A DNA stretch of 64,000 nucleotides, taken from the NCBI GenBank assembly GCA_964639245.1, contig CAZXCU010000010.1, positions 62,001-126,000 on the forward strand, given 5' to 3'. The notes beneath the pieces were generated by a model that did no database searches, was not told where the DNA came from, and saw nothing but the letters and a program-made list of their open reading frames with translations. Within the stretch, counting starts at the first letter, position 1; every line of letters begins with the position of its first letter. This stretch comes from SB15 sp964639245 (GTDB lineage Bacteria; Chloroflexota; Anaerolineae; Aggregatilineales; J027). Position numbers and translations under genes: made by a program. Positions 43,883-52,591 of this stretch are shown in pieces.

Positions 43883-44946
43883 AGCGTCCCTATCAATGCT
43901 GGCATTTGCTGGCAGCGCAACCGCAGCGTAACAGACGAACCTTCGCTGTCTTGCATTTCGTGAAGCACGGTTTGACCATCTTGCAGCGCAACGAGAATTT
44001 TAGCGAATAATCGCCGTCGGACTGTTCGGGTGCGGCTACGATCTTTGAGGCGAAAAACTAAGGTGCAAGAGGTTTGGTCAATTGGATAGGCAAGCGTAAA
44101 AAGCGGGGTGTTGCTTTCATCAAATTGGTACTGGTGGTCGACCACCGCCTGAAACACGCCGTCAAAGGGCGACCGTTTGCCATCAATTTCAAAATAGAAA
44201 GGCCCTGCGCGTCCGTCTAAATCTGCCACTTTCATCGACAGACTGTCCAGATACAGTTGCAAGCGAAGGCGTTTGCCCCGTAAGCAAGCCAAAATTTCGG
44301 TTAAAACATCATTATTATATTTAATTTCTGAATGGCCTGTATGAGCGACATAATTTACAGCTTCGGGCAGATAGACTCCACGTATCGTACCGTCAAAACC
44401 CGCTCCCAATTTGCTGCCAAAAATATTGACCAAAAATGTTTTGGGGGGAATATCGGCGGTACGGACATAGCTCATGCTGCCATCTGTGGCTTCATCTTCG
44501 GGTGGGACATACACAATGTGCGAAAAATAGGTTTGCTGGTGCGGGCTGGCAAGTGAAAATAAGTAAGCAATTCGGTCATTATATTCACCGCGATGCAGAT
44601 AGCGACGCGCCAGCACCCCGCCGGTGGAATGCCCAATGAACACCAGTTGTTTTTCTTCGGGGTGGTGTTCCACCAACCAGCGGACAACTTCCCCTATAAA
44701 ATAAATCGCGTCTTTTTGTAGCGCTCCCGTCATATAGGCATCGTCTATATCTACGGCGTAAATATTATCCATACCATTGGCGCAGAGATAGGTGGCAAGC
44801 GTGTCCCATGTCCGATGGCTGGTCATGGGGCCATGTAGCATCAATACTGGCACCGCGGCCCCCGTACCTTCAAATTCGGTGTTATAACGAAAAAGGGCAA
44901 GGGTTTCATCCACGTTGTGCCACGGCGAACGATCAAAATCTAGCAT
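43879..44946 (-). CDS. Lipase-like alpha/beta hydrolase
   Basis: 355 residues. The alpha/beta hydrolase core has VLMLHGPMTSHRTWDTLATYL (oxyanion region), the nucleophile elbow LVFIGHSTGGVLARRYL and a late His in VAHTGHSEI. This resembles PGAP1-like or triacylglycerol lipases. About 110 residues after the hydrolase core form an extra beta-rich domain (LQLYLDSLSMKVADLDG). No signal peptide. Coupled by ATGA overlap to the pseudophosphatase/propeller gene. Substrate unknown. Confidence 0.75.
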   Translation of the reverse strand: MLDFDRSPWHNVDETLALFRYNTEFEGTGAAVPVLMLHGPMTSHRTWDTLATYLCANGMDNIYAVDIDDAYMTGALQKDAIYFIGEVVRWLVEHHPEEKQLVFIGHSTGGVLARRYLHRGEYNDRIAYLFSLASPHQQTYFSHIVYVPPEDEATDGSMSYVRTADIPPKTFLVNIFGSKLGAGFDGTIRGVYLPEAVNYVAHTGHSEIKYNNDVLTEILACLRGKRLRLQLYLDSLSMKVADLDGRAGPFYFEIDGKRSPFDGVFQAVVDHQYQFDESNTPLFTLAYPIDQTSCTLVFRLKDRSRTRTVRRRLFAKILVALQDGQTVLHEMQDSEGSSVTLRLRCQQMPALIGTL

Positions 44947-45008
44947 AAAATCATTCTACCCGAAAGGCGGCTGTCGGGCTAGCACAGCACCCACCGTAAG
45001 CAAGAGCG

Positions 45009-45371
45009 TTAGGATTCTAGGAGTTCATTCAGCACCGCTACCACCCGGTGCGGGCCGATGGGTTTCCTCAAAAAGCGGGTTGCACCCAGCGCTTCAGCCG
45101 AGGCCTCATGTTCGGGGCGGGCAGTGATAATCACCACCGGAAGGTTATCCCATTCAGGACGGCTACGAATTTCTTCAAGGAGTTCTTTCCCCCCCATGAG
45201 GGGCATTGCCATATCCATAATGACCAGCACTGGAGAATGCGCTTCGATAGCTTGTAGGGCTTCAATGCCATTGGCGGCTTCAATGATGCTATAACCGGCT
45301 CTTTCCAAGGCGTGTCGGTAGATGTTTCGCAGTTCGGAGTCGTCATCTACAACCAATATAAGCTGCGACAT
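45009..45371 (-). CDS. Stand-alone response regulator receiver domain
   Basis: 120 residues, CheY-like. The acidic pocket is VVDDDSE, the phosphoacceptor is Asp53 in VIMDMAMPLMGG, the switch Thr is in VIITARP, and the conserved Lys103 is in FLRKPIG. There is no output domain. The ATG at 45371 is preceded by AAAGGG; a longer frame upstream is rejected. No histidine kinase is nearby, so the partner is an orphan elsewhere. It stands after the clpC terminator. Confidence 0.9.
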   Translation of the reverse strand: MSQLILVVDDDSELRNIYRHALERAGYSIIEAANGIEALQAIEAHSPVLVIMDMAMPLMGGKELLEEIRSRPEWDNLPVVIITARPEHEASAEALGATRFLRKPIGPHRVVAVLNELLES

Positions 45372-45434
45372 TTGCCCTTTCCTATCGAAATTTAAATTTT
45401 GTAGGCTACTGGTTTGCAAACTTTAACTTGCATC

Positions 45435-45469
45435 AAAAAACGGCGACTCGCTTGTGCAAGTCGCCGTTT
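45435..45469 (-). terminator. Rho-independent terminator of clpC
   Basis: On the minus strand AAACGGCGACT pairs perfectly with AGTCGCCGTTT across a ten-base loop that can itself pair partly, followed by TTTTTT (including the last stem bases). It begins about 22 bases after the clpC stop. Confidence 0.92.
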
Positions 45470-45490
45470 CGCCTTCATGCTGCCCTGCCC

Positions 45491-48073
45491 CTAGTTGGTT
45501 GGGGCCGTGCGTTCGGCATCTTGCGCCCCGTCTACCACCGCTTCAATGCCTAGCGGGGTAAAGGTTAGCTCATCAGTCGACTCGTTGTAATCCACCAGAA
45601 TCGCACTGCCAAGTGGATACACCCCAGACAAAATCCCATCGGAAAGTTTGTCCTCAATCATGTTGGTGATAACACGACGCAAAGGACGCGCCCCATAATC
45701 AGGATCAAAACCTTTTTCAGCCAGATAGTTAAGCGCCCGTGAGGTGACATCCAGCGTAAGGGCATGTTCCAACAACCGTTCACGCACTTTGTCAATTTCA
45801 AGATTGACAATCTGGTTAATTTCATCTTGTGTGAGCGAACGGAACACAATCGTATCGTCCACCCGATTCAAAAATTCGGGTTTGAACAAGCGTTTGAGTT
45901 GATCCATGACATTTTTACGCATATCTACGTAATCACGTTCATTTTCAACAGTGTTGGTAGCAGTATCTTTGGGGATGCCAAAGCCTAACCCGGATCCACT
46001 GCGAATCATTTCCGCGCCCACATTACTGGTCATGACGATGATGGTGTTGCGGAAATCGACCTGCCGCCCGCGTGCATCACTGAGGTGTCCCTCTTCCATG
46101 ATTTGCAGCAGCATATTGAAGGTTTCCGGGTGGGCTTTTTCGATTTCATCAAAGACCACAATGCTATAGGGACGGCGGCGCACCGCTTCGGTGAGTTGGC
46201 CTGCATCCTCGTAACCGACATATCCGGGAGGCGCACCCGTCAACCGTGCGACGGTGTGACGTTCCATAAACTCGCTCATATCAAGGTGAATGAGCGCCTC
46301 TTCGCTGCCAAACAGAAATTCTGCCAGCGCTTTGGTGAGTTCGGTTTTCCCGACCCCGGTTGGGCCCAAGAAAATAAACGACCCTATCGGACGATGGGGA
46401 TCTTTGAGACCAGCACGGGCGCGGCGTACCGCTTTGCTGATGGCTTGAATAGCTTCATGCTGCCCGATAATGCGTTTGTGCAGCGCATCTTCCATATGCA
46501 GCAGGCGTTCGGATTCTTCCTGAGCAATCGAAGTCAATGGAATCCCCGTCCACATGCCAATTACTTCGGCGATGTCTTCAGCCACCAAACGTGGTTTGTT
46601 GGTCTGCGGATTCCAGTGCATACGGAATTTTTCGATGACTTCCTCAAGTTCACCAAGGGTTGCTTCCAAACGTTGCCGTTCTTCCGAGGAAGCATCCTCT
46701 GGCAGTTCATCCAGCATATCCCGTACATCATCTATATCGCGTTCGGCACGGCGGAAATAAGTGCTGTCCGGGCTTTTGTACATCCGCACACGGCTTGACC
46801 CCTCATCAATGAGGTCAATCGCTTTGTCTGGCAAAAACCGTTCTGGCACATACCGTGCGGAAAGATTGGCAGCCGCATCAATAGCCTCATCCGTAATTTC
46901 AAGGTCATGATGTTCTTCGTAAGGCTGACGGACACCCTTCAAAATCTGGATGGTTTGTTCAATAGTGGGTTCGTCCACCTGAACTTTCTGGAAACGACGT
47001 TCCAGCGCGGCATCACTTTCAATGTGCTTGCGGTATTCATCCAGTGTGGTAGCGCCAATACATTGCAATTCGCCACGTGCTAGGGCTGGTTTCAAAATGT
47101 TCGCTGCGTCGACACTGCTGCCCGCCGAACCTGCCCCCACCAGCATATGCACTTCGTCAATGAACAAAATGCAATCTGCCGATTTGAGTTCTTCAATGAC
47201 CCGTTTGAGCCGTTCTTCAAATTGACCACGATACATCGTGCCAGCCACCAGACTGCCAACATCCAACTGCAACACCCGTTTATCGAGCAAAGGACGGGGA
47301 ACATCACGCTGGATAATTCGCTGGGCTAACCCTTCGACAATGGCAGTTTTCCCTACCCCGGGTTCGCCAATGAGGGCGGGGTTATTTTTGCGGCGGCGGC
47401 TCAAAATTTGGATGACATGCTCAATTTCCATCTCGCGCCCAATCACCGGGTCAAGTTTGCCCTCTTGTGCCATCGCTGTTAAATCAGTGGCAAGTTGGTC
47501 AACCAAGGGGGTCGTGCTTTTTTCCGGTTTGGGGCGGGGCGGGCGTGAAAAACTGCTGCTTGCGCCGCTGCTGCTCAACTGACGATCATCATCATCCGTG
47601 TTTGACCGCAAAGAATTCGGCCCCGGATTTTCTTGTAACATCCGGCGAGTCTGCCGCCGCACATCTTCTGGATTCACATTCAGACGTTTGAGAACTTCGA
47701 TGGCAACCCCATCGGTTTGACGCACAAGGCCCAGTAAGAGATGTTCTGTCCCGATGTAGTGATGCCCCATACGGCGGGCTTCATCCACAGCTAGCTCCAG
47801 AACTTTCTTGGTCGAAGGCGATAAATCCATCCGTGCGGGACCAGAACGGCGGCTGGCGTTGGTCATTTTCTCCACCGCTTCTTCCACACGACGCGGGGCA
47901 AGACCAAGTTCGCGTAAAACACGCCCCGCCACACCCCCTTCTTCTCGAATTAACCCAAGCAACAAGTGTTCAGTGCCAATGTAACTATGTTGCATCCGTT
48001 CGGCTTCTTCTTGCGCGAGGGTCAGCACACGCCGCGCCCGTTGCGTGAAGCGCTCCATCTTATTTTGAGGCAT
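45491..48073 (-). CDS. clpC: ClpC, AAA+ unfoldase of the Clp protease
   Basis: ClpC unfolds proteins and feeds them to ClpP. The 860 residues have two Clp_N repeats (about 10-150; QHSYIGTEHLLLGLIREEGGVA and GHHYIGTEHLLLGLVRQTDGVA) and AAA-1 with Walker A GEPGVGKT. A coiled middle domain (UvrB/UvrC-motif-like length) follows, then AAA-2 with Walker A GPTGVGKT and a C-terminal D2-small domain. The ATG at 48073 has GGAGG in front. No ctsR, mcsA or mcsB neighbours exist, unlike Firmicutes. A strong palindrome lies in the leader. Confidence 0.95.
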   Translation of the reverse strand: MPQNKMERFTQRARRVLTLAQEEAERMQHSYIGTEHLLLGLIREEGGVAGRVLRELGLAPRRVEEAVEKMTNASRRSGPARMDLSPSTKKVLELAVDEARRMGHHYIGTEHLLLGLVRQTDGVAIEVLKRLNVNPEDVRRQTRRMLQENPGPNSLRSNTDDDDRQLSSSGASSSFSRPPRPKPEKSTTPLVDQLATDLTAMAQEGKLDPVIGREMEIEHVIQILSRRRKNNPALIGEPGVGKTAIVEGLAQRIIQRDVPRPLLDKRVLQLDVGSLVAGTMYRGQFEERLKRVIEELKSADCILFIDEVHMLVGAGSAGSSVDAANILKPALARGELQCIGATTLDEYRKHIESDAALERRFQKVQVDEPTIEQTIQILKGVRQPYEEHHDLEITDEAIDAAANLSARYVPERFLPDKAIDLIDEGSSRVRMYKSPDSTYFRRAERDIDDVRDMLDELPEDASSEERQRLEATLGELEEVIEKFRMHWNPQTNKPRLVAEDIAEVIGMWTGIPLTSIAQEESERLLHMEDALHKRIIGQHEAIQAISKAVRRARAGLKDPHRPIGSFIFLGPTGVGKTELTKALAEFLFGSEEALIHLDMSEFMERHTVARLTGAPPGYVGYEDAGQLTEAVRRRPYSIVVFDEIEKAHPETFNMLLQIMEEGHLSDARGRQVDFRNTIIVMTSNVGAEMIRSGSGLGFGIPKDTATNTVENERDYVDMRKNVMDQLKRLFKPEFLNRVDDTIVFRSLTQDEINQIVNLEIDKVRERLLEHALTLDVTSRALNYLAEKGFDPDYGARPLRRVITNMIEDKLSDGILSGVYPLGSAILVDYNESTDELTFTPLGIEAVVDGAQDAERTAPTN

Positions 48074-48190
48074 ACTTTTGTCCTCCGTCACACCCCGTTA
48101 ACGCCTGAACTGAAGACCAGTTGCAGTCTAAACGTGATTCCAATTTACAATCAGCACACAAGCTCCTACACAGAACGTTAGCATAACTTC

Positions 48191-48214
48191 CGTATTTTTT
48201 GTATAAAAAATACG
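48191..48214. promoter_or_regulatory. Palindrome at the presumed clpC transcription start
   Basis: CGTATTTTTT (48191-48200) and AAAAAATACG (48205-48214) form perfect 10-base arms around GTAT. The palindrome would lie roughly from +7 to +30 of the clpC transcript if TATAAT at 48228-48233 is the -10. It is neither CIRCE (HrcA) nor a CtsR box. It could be an operator or an AT-rich 5' hairpin. Confidence 0.6.
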
Positions 48215-48227
48215 CTGTGTTCTTTTG

Positions 48228-48233
48228 ATTATA
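48228..48233 (-). promoter_or_regulatory. -10 element of the clpC promoter
   Basis: TATAAT on the minus strand in the S1-clpC gap, about 155 bases before the clpC ATG. No good -35 is found 16-18 bases upstream, so the promoter may use an activator or another sigma factor. Confidence 0.45.
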
Positions 48234-48242
48234 AGCCAAACG

Positions 48243-48271
48243 AAACCCGCAAATACTTTTTTCACGGGTTT
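48243..48271. terminator. Hairpin after the S1 gene
   Basis: AAACCCG (48243-48249) pairs with CGGGTTT (48265-48271) around a 15-base A/T-rich loop, 20 bases beyond the S1 stop. T-runs follow the stem on both strands but are short (GGGTTTCGTTT on the minus strand), so it is a moderate terminator candidate. Confidence 0.5.
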
Positions 48272-48291
48272 TTCATGCTTGTTTAGCTTTT

Positions 48292-49638
48292 TTATCCTTC
48301 TAGGTCAATATTGCCCCAGTCGGAACTCATATAGCGGGGAGAATCCACCCGTTTGAGGCTCAACCCCAAGCGGCGGCGTTCCGGGTCAATTTTGACCACG
48401 CGCAAGGTCAGCACGTCCCCTACCGCAACCACATCACGCGGGTGTTCTACCCGGTAATCGGCAAGTTCGCTGACATGAATCAACCCTTCGATTTCGTTGT
48501 TATCAACCAAGCTGGCAAACGCGCCAAAGCGGGTTAATTTGGTGATTTTGCCCTGCACCAGTTGGTCAATTTTGTAACTTCTGAAAACTTCCTCCCACGG
48601 ATCGTTTTCCAGTACCTTGCGGCTCAAGCCGATGCGCTTGCGGTCTGGGTCAATGCTAATGACCTTCACCTCAATCTCCTGCCCCACATGCAGTTCATCT
48701 TTGGGGTGGGAAATATGCTTCCACGAAATTTCGGTGGTGTGCAGCAAACCGTCTGCCCCGCCCAAGTCCACAAATGCGCCAAAATCTGTCAAGCTGATGA
48801 CATGCCCGGTGCGAACCTCACCCACTTTGAGTTCACGGATGAGTTTTTCCTTACGAAATTCCCGCGATTCCCGGGTCGCGGCCCGTTCAGACAAAATCAA
48901 CCGATTGCGTGAACGGTTGACTTCGACCACTTTGACCACAATTTCTTTGTTCAGCAGGCTGCCAAAGCGGTCATCGGGGTTTTCGGCGTTGGGTTGTTGG
49001 TCACGTTCTTGGCTAATCTGGCTGGCAGGAATAAACCCGCGCAGGCAGCCAAACCGGACGATCAACCCACCTTTGTTGTAGCCCGCCACACGTCCGGTGT
49101 AGGGCTGTTTATTATCCGCATATTCTTTGGCATCCAACCAATCTTTTTCTTCGCGTGCGCGATTGATTGACAAGATTGGATGACCGGATTGGCTGGAGGA
49201 ACGCAGCACATAAACCAGAATATTATTGCCCGGCTTCAATTCTTCAATTGAAGTGCGGTCAAGGCGGTCAAGTTCCCGTGAGGTGACAAGCCCAACAATG
49301 CCTTCGCCAAGATCTACCTTGACTTCAGTAGGGGTAGTGTCCAGAATTTTGCCTTCGACCAACTGACCGCGCCGAATGCGGGCTGTTTCATCTTCGGGTT
49401 CTTCTTCCCCTTCGCCTTCTGCTTCATCTTCTGCGGCAGATGGCACGTCGTCTTCGTCAATTTCGCCAACACTTTCAACTTCTGCTTCGGCAGAGGCCGT
49501 CGGTGTTTCCTCTAGTTGGCCCTCAGAATCCTGAACAGGCATTTCTGCACCCTGTTCAGCCACAGGATTGGTGTCATCAGACTGCCCGTTGGTGGGAACT
49601 TCTAAGGTATCATCACTGGTGTTCGGATTCTGAACCAT
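48292..49638 (-). CDS. rpsA: Ribosomal protein S1-like protein, four S1 domains
   Basis: 448 residues. A long acidic, low-complexity N-terminus (about 1-95) is followed by four S1 RNA-binding domains. They begin near GQLVEGKILDTTPTEV, PYTGRVAGYNKGGLIV, GEVRTGHVISLTDFGAFVDLG and DQLVQGKITKLTRFGAFASL. Domains 3 and 4 are the best conserved (GLLHTTEISW, GLIHVSELAD). S1 helps mRNAs with weak Shine-Dalgarno bind the 30S subunit. E. coli S1 has six domains, and four is common outside Proteobacteria. The ATG at 49638 has GGAG upstream. Confidence 0.88.
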   Translation of the reverse strand: MVQNPNTSDDTLEVPTNGQSDDTNPVAEQGAEMPVQDSEGQLEETPTASAEAEVESVGEIDEDDVPSAAEDEAEGEGEEEPEDETARIRRGQLVEGKILDTTPTEVKVDLGEGIVGLVTSRELDRLDRTSIEELKPGNNILVYVLRSSSQSGHPILSINRAREEKDWLDAKEYADNKQPYTGRVAGYNKGGLIVRFGCLRGFIPASQISQERDQQPNAENPDDRFGSLLNKEIVVKVVEVNRSRNRLILSERAATRESREFRKEKLIRELKVGEVRTGHVISLTDFGAFVDLGGADGLLHTTEISWKHISHPKDELHVGQEIEVKVISIDPDRKRIGLSRKVLENDPWEEVFRSYKIDQLVQGKITKLTRFGAFASLVDNNEIEGLIHVSELADYRVEHPRDVVAVGDVLTLRVVKIDPERRRLGLSLKRVDSPRYMSSDWGNIDLEG

Positions 49639-49739
49639 GAAAACCGTATCTCCAAAACGTAAAAGCATCGAAACATCATCTTAATTATAGCGAACGAAAG
49701 GGCGTAAGCCAATTCGCAGTATTGGGCAATAGGACAAGG

Positions 49740-51143
49740 TTAAAGGCCACCGCTAATACTGTAGACAGGATCGATGGGATTAAACCCCGAATCACGGATT
49801 TCAAAATGGAGGTGTGGCCCGCTGGAACGTCCAGTGCTGCCCACCCCGCCAATCACATCCAATGCCCCCACTGATTGCCCACACGAGACATTCACGGCGC
49901 TTAAATGGGCATACAGCGAATAACTTCCGCCGTGGTCAATCACAACCGCATTGCCATATCCCCCGTCTGTCCAACCCGCAAAAGCAACGGTTCCGCCCCC
50001 GGCTGCAACAACAGGCGTACCGGGCGAGGCGGATAAATCGACCCCGGTGTGTCCACTGCTAAAGCCCTGCCAAAACCGATAGCTGCCGCCCATCGGGTTG
50101 TTAGCAGGGAAGCCGCCGCCCGAACCACTATAACTACAGCCCCAGAGTGAACCGCCAGTTGCACCGCCACCACTGATTCCCCCTGCACTGGCATCCCCAC
50201 CACTGACGGTGGTTGGAGCGACCCAGATGTTACAGTCCCCGCCGTTCCCTTCTGGTACGACAATTTTCATCCCTTCGACCAGCACCGTATCGGGCAAGAG
50301 GCCAAAAAGCTGGTTAAAGGGACTATCGATGATGCTGTAGGCAGAAACTTGAGTCTGTTCAGCAATTTGCTGAATGGTGGTATTTCCCGCGACTTTATAA
50401 AAAACACCATCAGTGGGGAGGATATTCAGCACATTGCCCGGTCTGAGTGGACTCACCCGATTACGGGGATTCGACCAGACTAAGGTACACACATCAATAT
50501 TAAAGGTGTCTGCAATCCGTGTCAGGGTATCGCCTGCCTGCACCGTATAGGTCACCACTTGGGTACGTCCCGCCAATCCTGTAATCGTAAAGGCTTCGAC
50601 TTCACGCTGTACACTGGCGCTTTCTTCAATTTGCAAGGGCGGTTGGTCTAAAGCCACCGCAATTTCATCGACTGCCGCCGTGGGCAGAATCGATACCAAA
50701 CTGGTTTGCGCTGCCGCCGTTGGCATTTCAAGCGTGGGAACGGCTGTTTGGGTTGGTAAGGATGTTGCGCTAGGAAGCGGAGTCTGGCTGGCCCGCACTT
50801 CGGTAGGCACAAGCGTTGGGCGTACCGCCGTTGCATTTTGTACCATTGTGGTCGGCGGAATACTCACATCCGATTCTTCATCTGGCTGCGAAGAATCATC
50901 GTTCTGCAACCCAATGACCGCAACGACGGCGAGTGTTGCCAACAAACTCAGGAAAATCGCGCCAATAAACAGTACCCGTCCCATCCCGCTCGGTTGCCGG
51001 TTGGGCAACATCACCGCCGGACGTGGCGCGGTTTTAGCAGGCGCAGTGTCGCTATGAACGTCTATCGGCGGTTCTTCAGCCGCTAAAATTTGAAACAGCC
51101 GTTCTGATCGTTCGATTTCTTCTGGTGTGCGTTTATCTGTCAT
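49740..51143 (-). CDS. Membrane-anchored LysM-M23 peptidase
   Basis: 467 residues: a cytoplasmic N-terminus, a membrane helix (VLFIGAIFLSLLATLAVVAVIGL) and a Thr/Pro linker. A LysM follows (YTVQAGDTLTRIADTFNIDVCTLVWSN), then a second LysM-like unit, then a Gly-rich stretch and an M23 endopeptidase domain. Zinc ligands are complete: HTGVD, and HLHFE near the C-terminus, with LYAHLS between. It would cut peptidoglycan cross-bridges. The ATG at 51143 has GAGG seven bases before it. It is a close tandem paralogue of the gene just upstream. Confidence 0.88.
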   Translation of the reverse strand: MTDKRTPEEIERSERLFQILAAEEPPIDVHSDTAPAKTAPRPAVMLPNRQPSGMGRVLFIGAIFLSLLATLAVVAVIGLQNDDSSQPDEESDVSIPPTTMVQNATAVRPTLVPTEVRASQTPLPSATSLPTQTAVPTLEMPTAAAQTSLVSILPTAAVDEIAVALDQPPLQIEESASVQREVEAFTITGLAGRTQVVTYTVQAGDTLTRIADTFNIDVCTLVWSNPRNRVSPLRPGNVLNILPTDGVFYKVAGNTTIQQIAEQTQVSAYSIIDSPFNQLFGLLPDTVLVEGMKIVVPEGNGGDCNIWVAPTTVSGGDASAGGISGGGATGGSLWGCSYSGSGGGFPANNPMGGSYRFWQGFSSGHTGVDLSASPGTPVVAAGGGTVAFAGWTDGGYGNAVVIDHGGSYSLYAHLSAVNVSCGQSVGALDVIGGVGSTGRSSGPHLHFEIRDSGFNPIDPVYSISGGL

Positions 51144-51185
51144 TAGCAAACCTCATGTTGATTGTATCATTCCCGCACAAACACA

Positions 51186-52448
51186 TCACAGCCCACCGTT
51201 CACATTAAAGACCGGATTAACTGGCACGAATCCGGCATCCCGAATTTCAAAATGCAGGTGCGGCCCGGTGGAATTACCCGTGCTGCCAACCTCACCAATT
51301 TGCTGCATGGAGTTGACCGACTGACCGCATTGCACCGCGATAACGCTTAAATGGGCATACAGCGTATAGCTACCGCCATGATCAATGATGATAGCGTTGC
51401 CATATCCGCCATCATTCCAGCCCGCATAAATAACGGTGCCTGAGCCAGAGGCATAGACCGGAGTCCCCGAACGCGCCGATAAATCAACGCCGCTGTGATA
51501 GGTGGTAAAGGCCTGATAAAAGGTGTAACGTGCGCCCCCTAGTGGATTGTTGGTGGGATAACCGGGATTCTCAACCGGAGCGCTGCAACTCCGTAAGGCT
51601 CGTCCACCACCCGAAGATACTGTTCCAGTAGCAGCCACCGCAACAGGCGGAGTCCAGATGTTGCAACTCCCGCCGTTGCCATCGGGAACAATGAGCTTCA
51701 TGCCCACAGGCAGCAGTGTATCGGGCAGCAAGCCGGAGATTTCCTCATTGTACGGGCTGTCAATGATGTCATAGGGGTCAACGGCGGTTTCATTCGCCAC
51801 CGCCTGAATGGTCATCGGTTTTTCAACTTTATAAAATACCCCATCTACAGGCAAAATAGTCAAGACAACATCAGGATAGAGTGGGCTAATCAGGTGACGG
51901 GGATTCGACCAGACCAGCGTACACATGCTCAATCCGAAGCGGCCTGAAATTTTGCTCATGGTATCGCCCGAAACCACTGTATAGTAGGTCACATCATCAC
52001 GGGTGGCGATACCGCTAATTGTATATGGGTCAGCATAACGATTCACACCAATGCCATTGGTTACGTCTAGGGGCGCTTGTTCTAGCGCAAGCGAAATTTC
52101 ATCCCCTGCCGCCGTCGGCAGGGGAGTGGATGTCACCATTGGCACACGCGGGGTGGCACTCGGCAAGATTTCTGTCGGGATCACGCTAGCAGTTGGTAAA
52201 ATCGCGGATTCAGTGGGGGTAAACTGCGTTTCTGGCTGTGGCGACGGGTCAATTTTGACCTCCACTGGCGGTGGCGTATTGGATTTTTCGTCTGAGGGAG
52301 CAACCAGCACAAAAATAGTGATAACCACGGTAACAAGTAAACTGCAAATCATTGCTCCGATGATCAAAAGCCGCCCCATGCCCCCTTGCTGGACAGGCAC
52401 ATGCGGCGCAGTATCATTTAATTCATCAATGGGCGGTTCAAAATCCAC
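51186..52448 (-). CDS. Membrane-anchored LysM-M23 peptidase (tandem paralogue)
   Basis: About 420 residues with the same layout: a membrane helix (LLIIGAMICSLLVTVVITIFVLV), a Pro/Thr linker, LysM (YYTVVSGDTMSKISGRFGLSMCTLVWSNP), a second LysM-like unit and M23 (HSGVD, LYAHLS, HLHFE). All zinc ligands are present. The start is uncertain: GTG 52448 or TTG 52451 are well placed after GGAG, while an upstream TTG at 52463 has no Shine-Dalgarno. It probably shares a transcript with the downstream copy. Both C-termini read NGGL or SGGL. Confidence 0.85.
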   Translation of the reverse strand: MDFEPPIDELNDTAPHVPVQQGGMGRLLIIGAMICSLLVTVVITIFVLVAPSDEKSNTPPPVEVKIDPSPQPETQFTPTESAILPTASVIPTEILPSATPRVPMVTSTPLPTAAGDEISLALEQAPLDVTNGIGVNRYADPYTISGIATRDDVTYYTVVSGDTMSKISGRFGLSMCTLVWSNPRHLISPLYPDVVLTILPVDGVFYKVEKPMTIQAVANETAVDPYDIIDSPYNEEISGLLPDTLLPVGMKLIVPDGNGGSCNIWTPPVAVAATGTVSSGGGRALRSCSAPVENPGYPTNNPLGGARYTFYQAFTTYHSGVDLSARSGTPVYASGSGTVIYAGWNDGGYGNAIIIDHGGSYTLYAHLSVIAVQCGQSVNSMQQIGEVGSTGNSTGPHLHFEIRDAGFVPVNPVFNVNGGL

Positions 52449-52591
52449 CAAGCTATTCTCCAACCAGCGTTCAATCGCTCCTATCCTACCACTTGACCCA
52501 TGACGACAGACCTACCTTTACCTGACGATTTTTGTGGTTTTTTTCGACGGTCAGGCGTAAACTCTGTCGCAGTGATAGACAAAAGCCTGTT

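Noticed and set aside
46085..46798. Long open frame on the plus strand inside clpC
   Set aside because: It is antisense to a fully conserved ClpC sequence, lacks a Shine-Dalgarno, and shows no family motif.
48074..48291. CIRCE or CtsR box in front of clpC
   Set aside because: Neither TTAGCACTC-N9-GAGTGCTAA nor the CtsR heptad repeat is present. Only the AT-rich palindrome is found.
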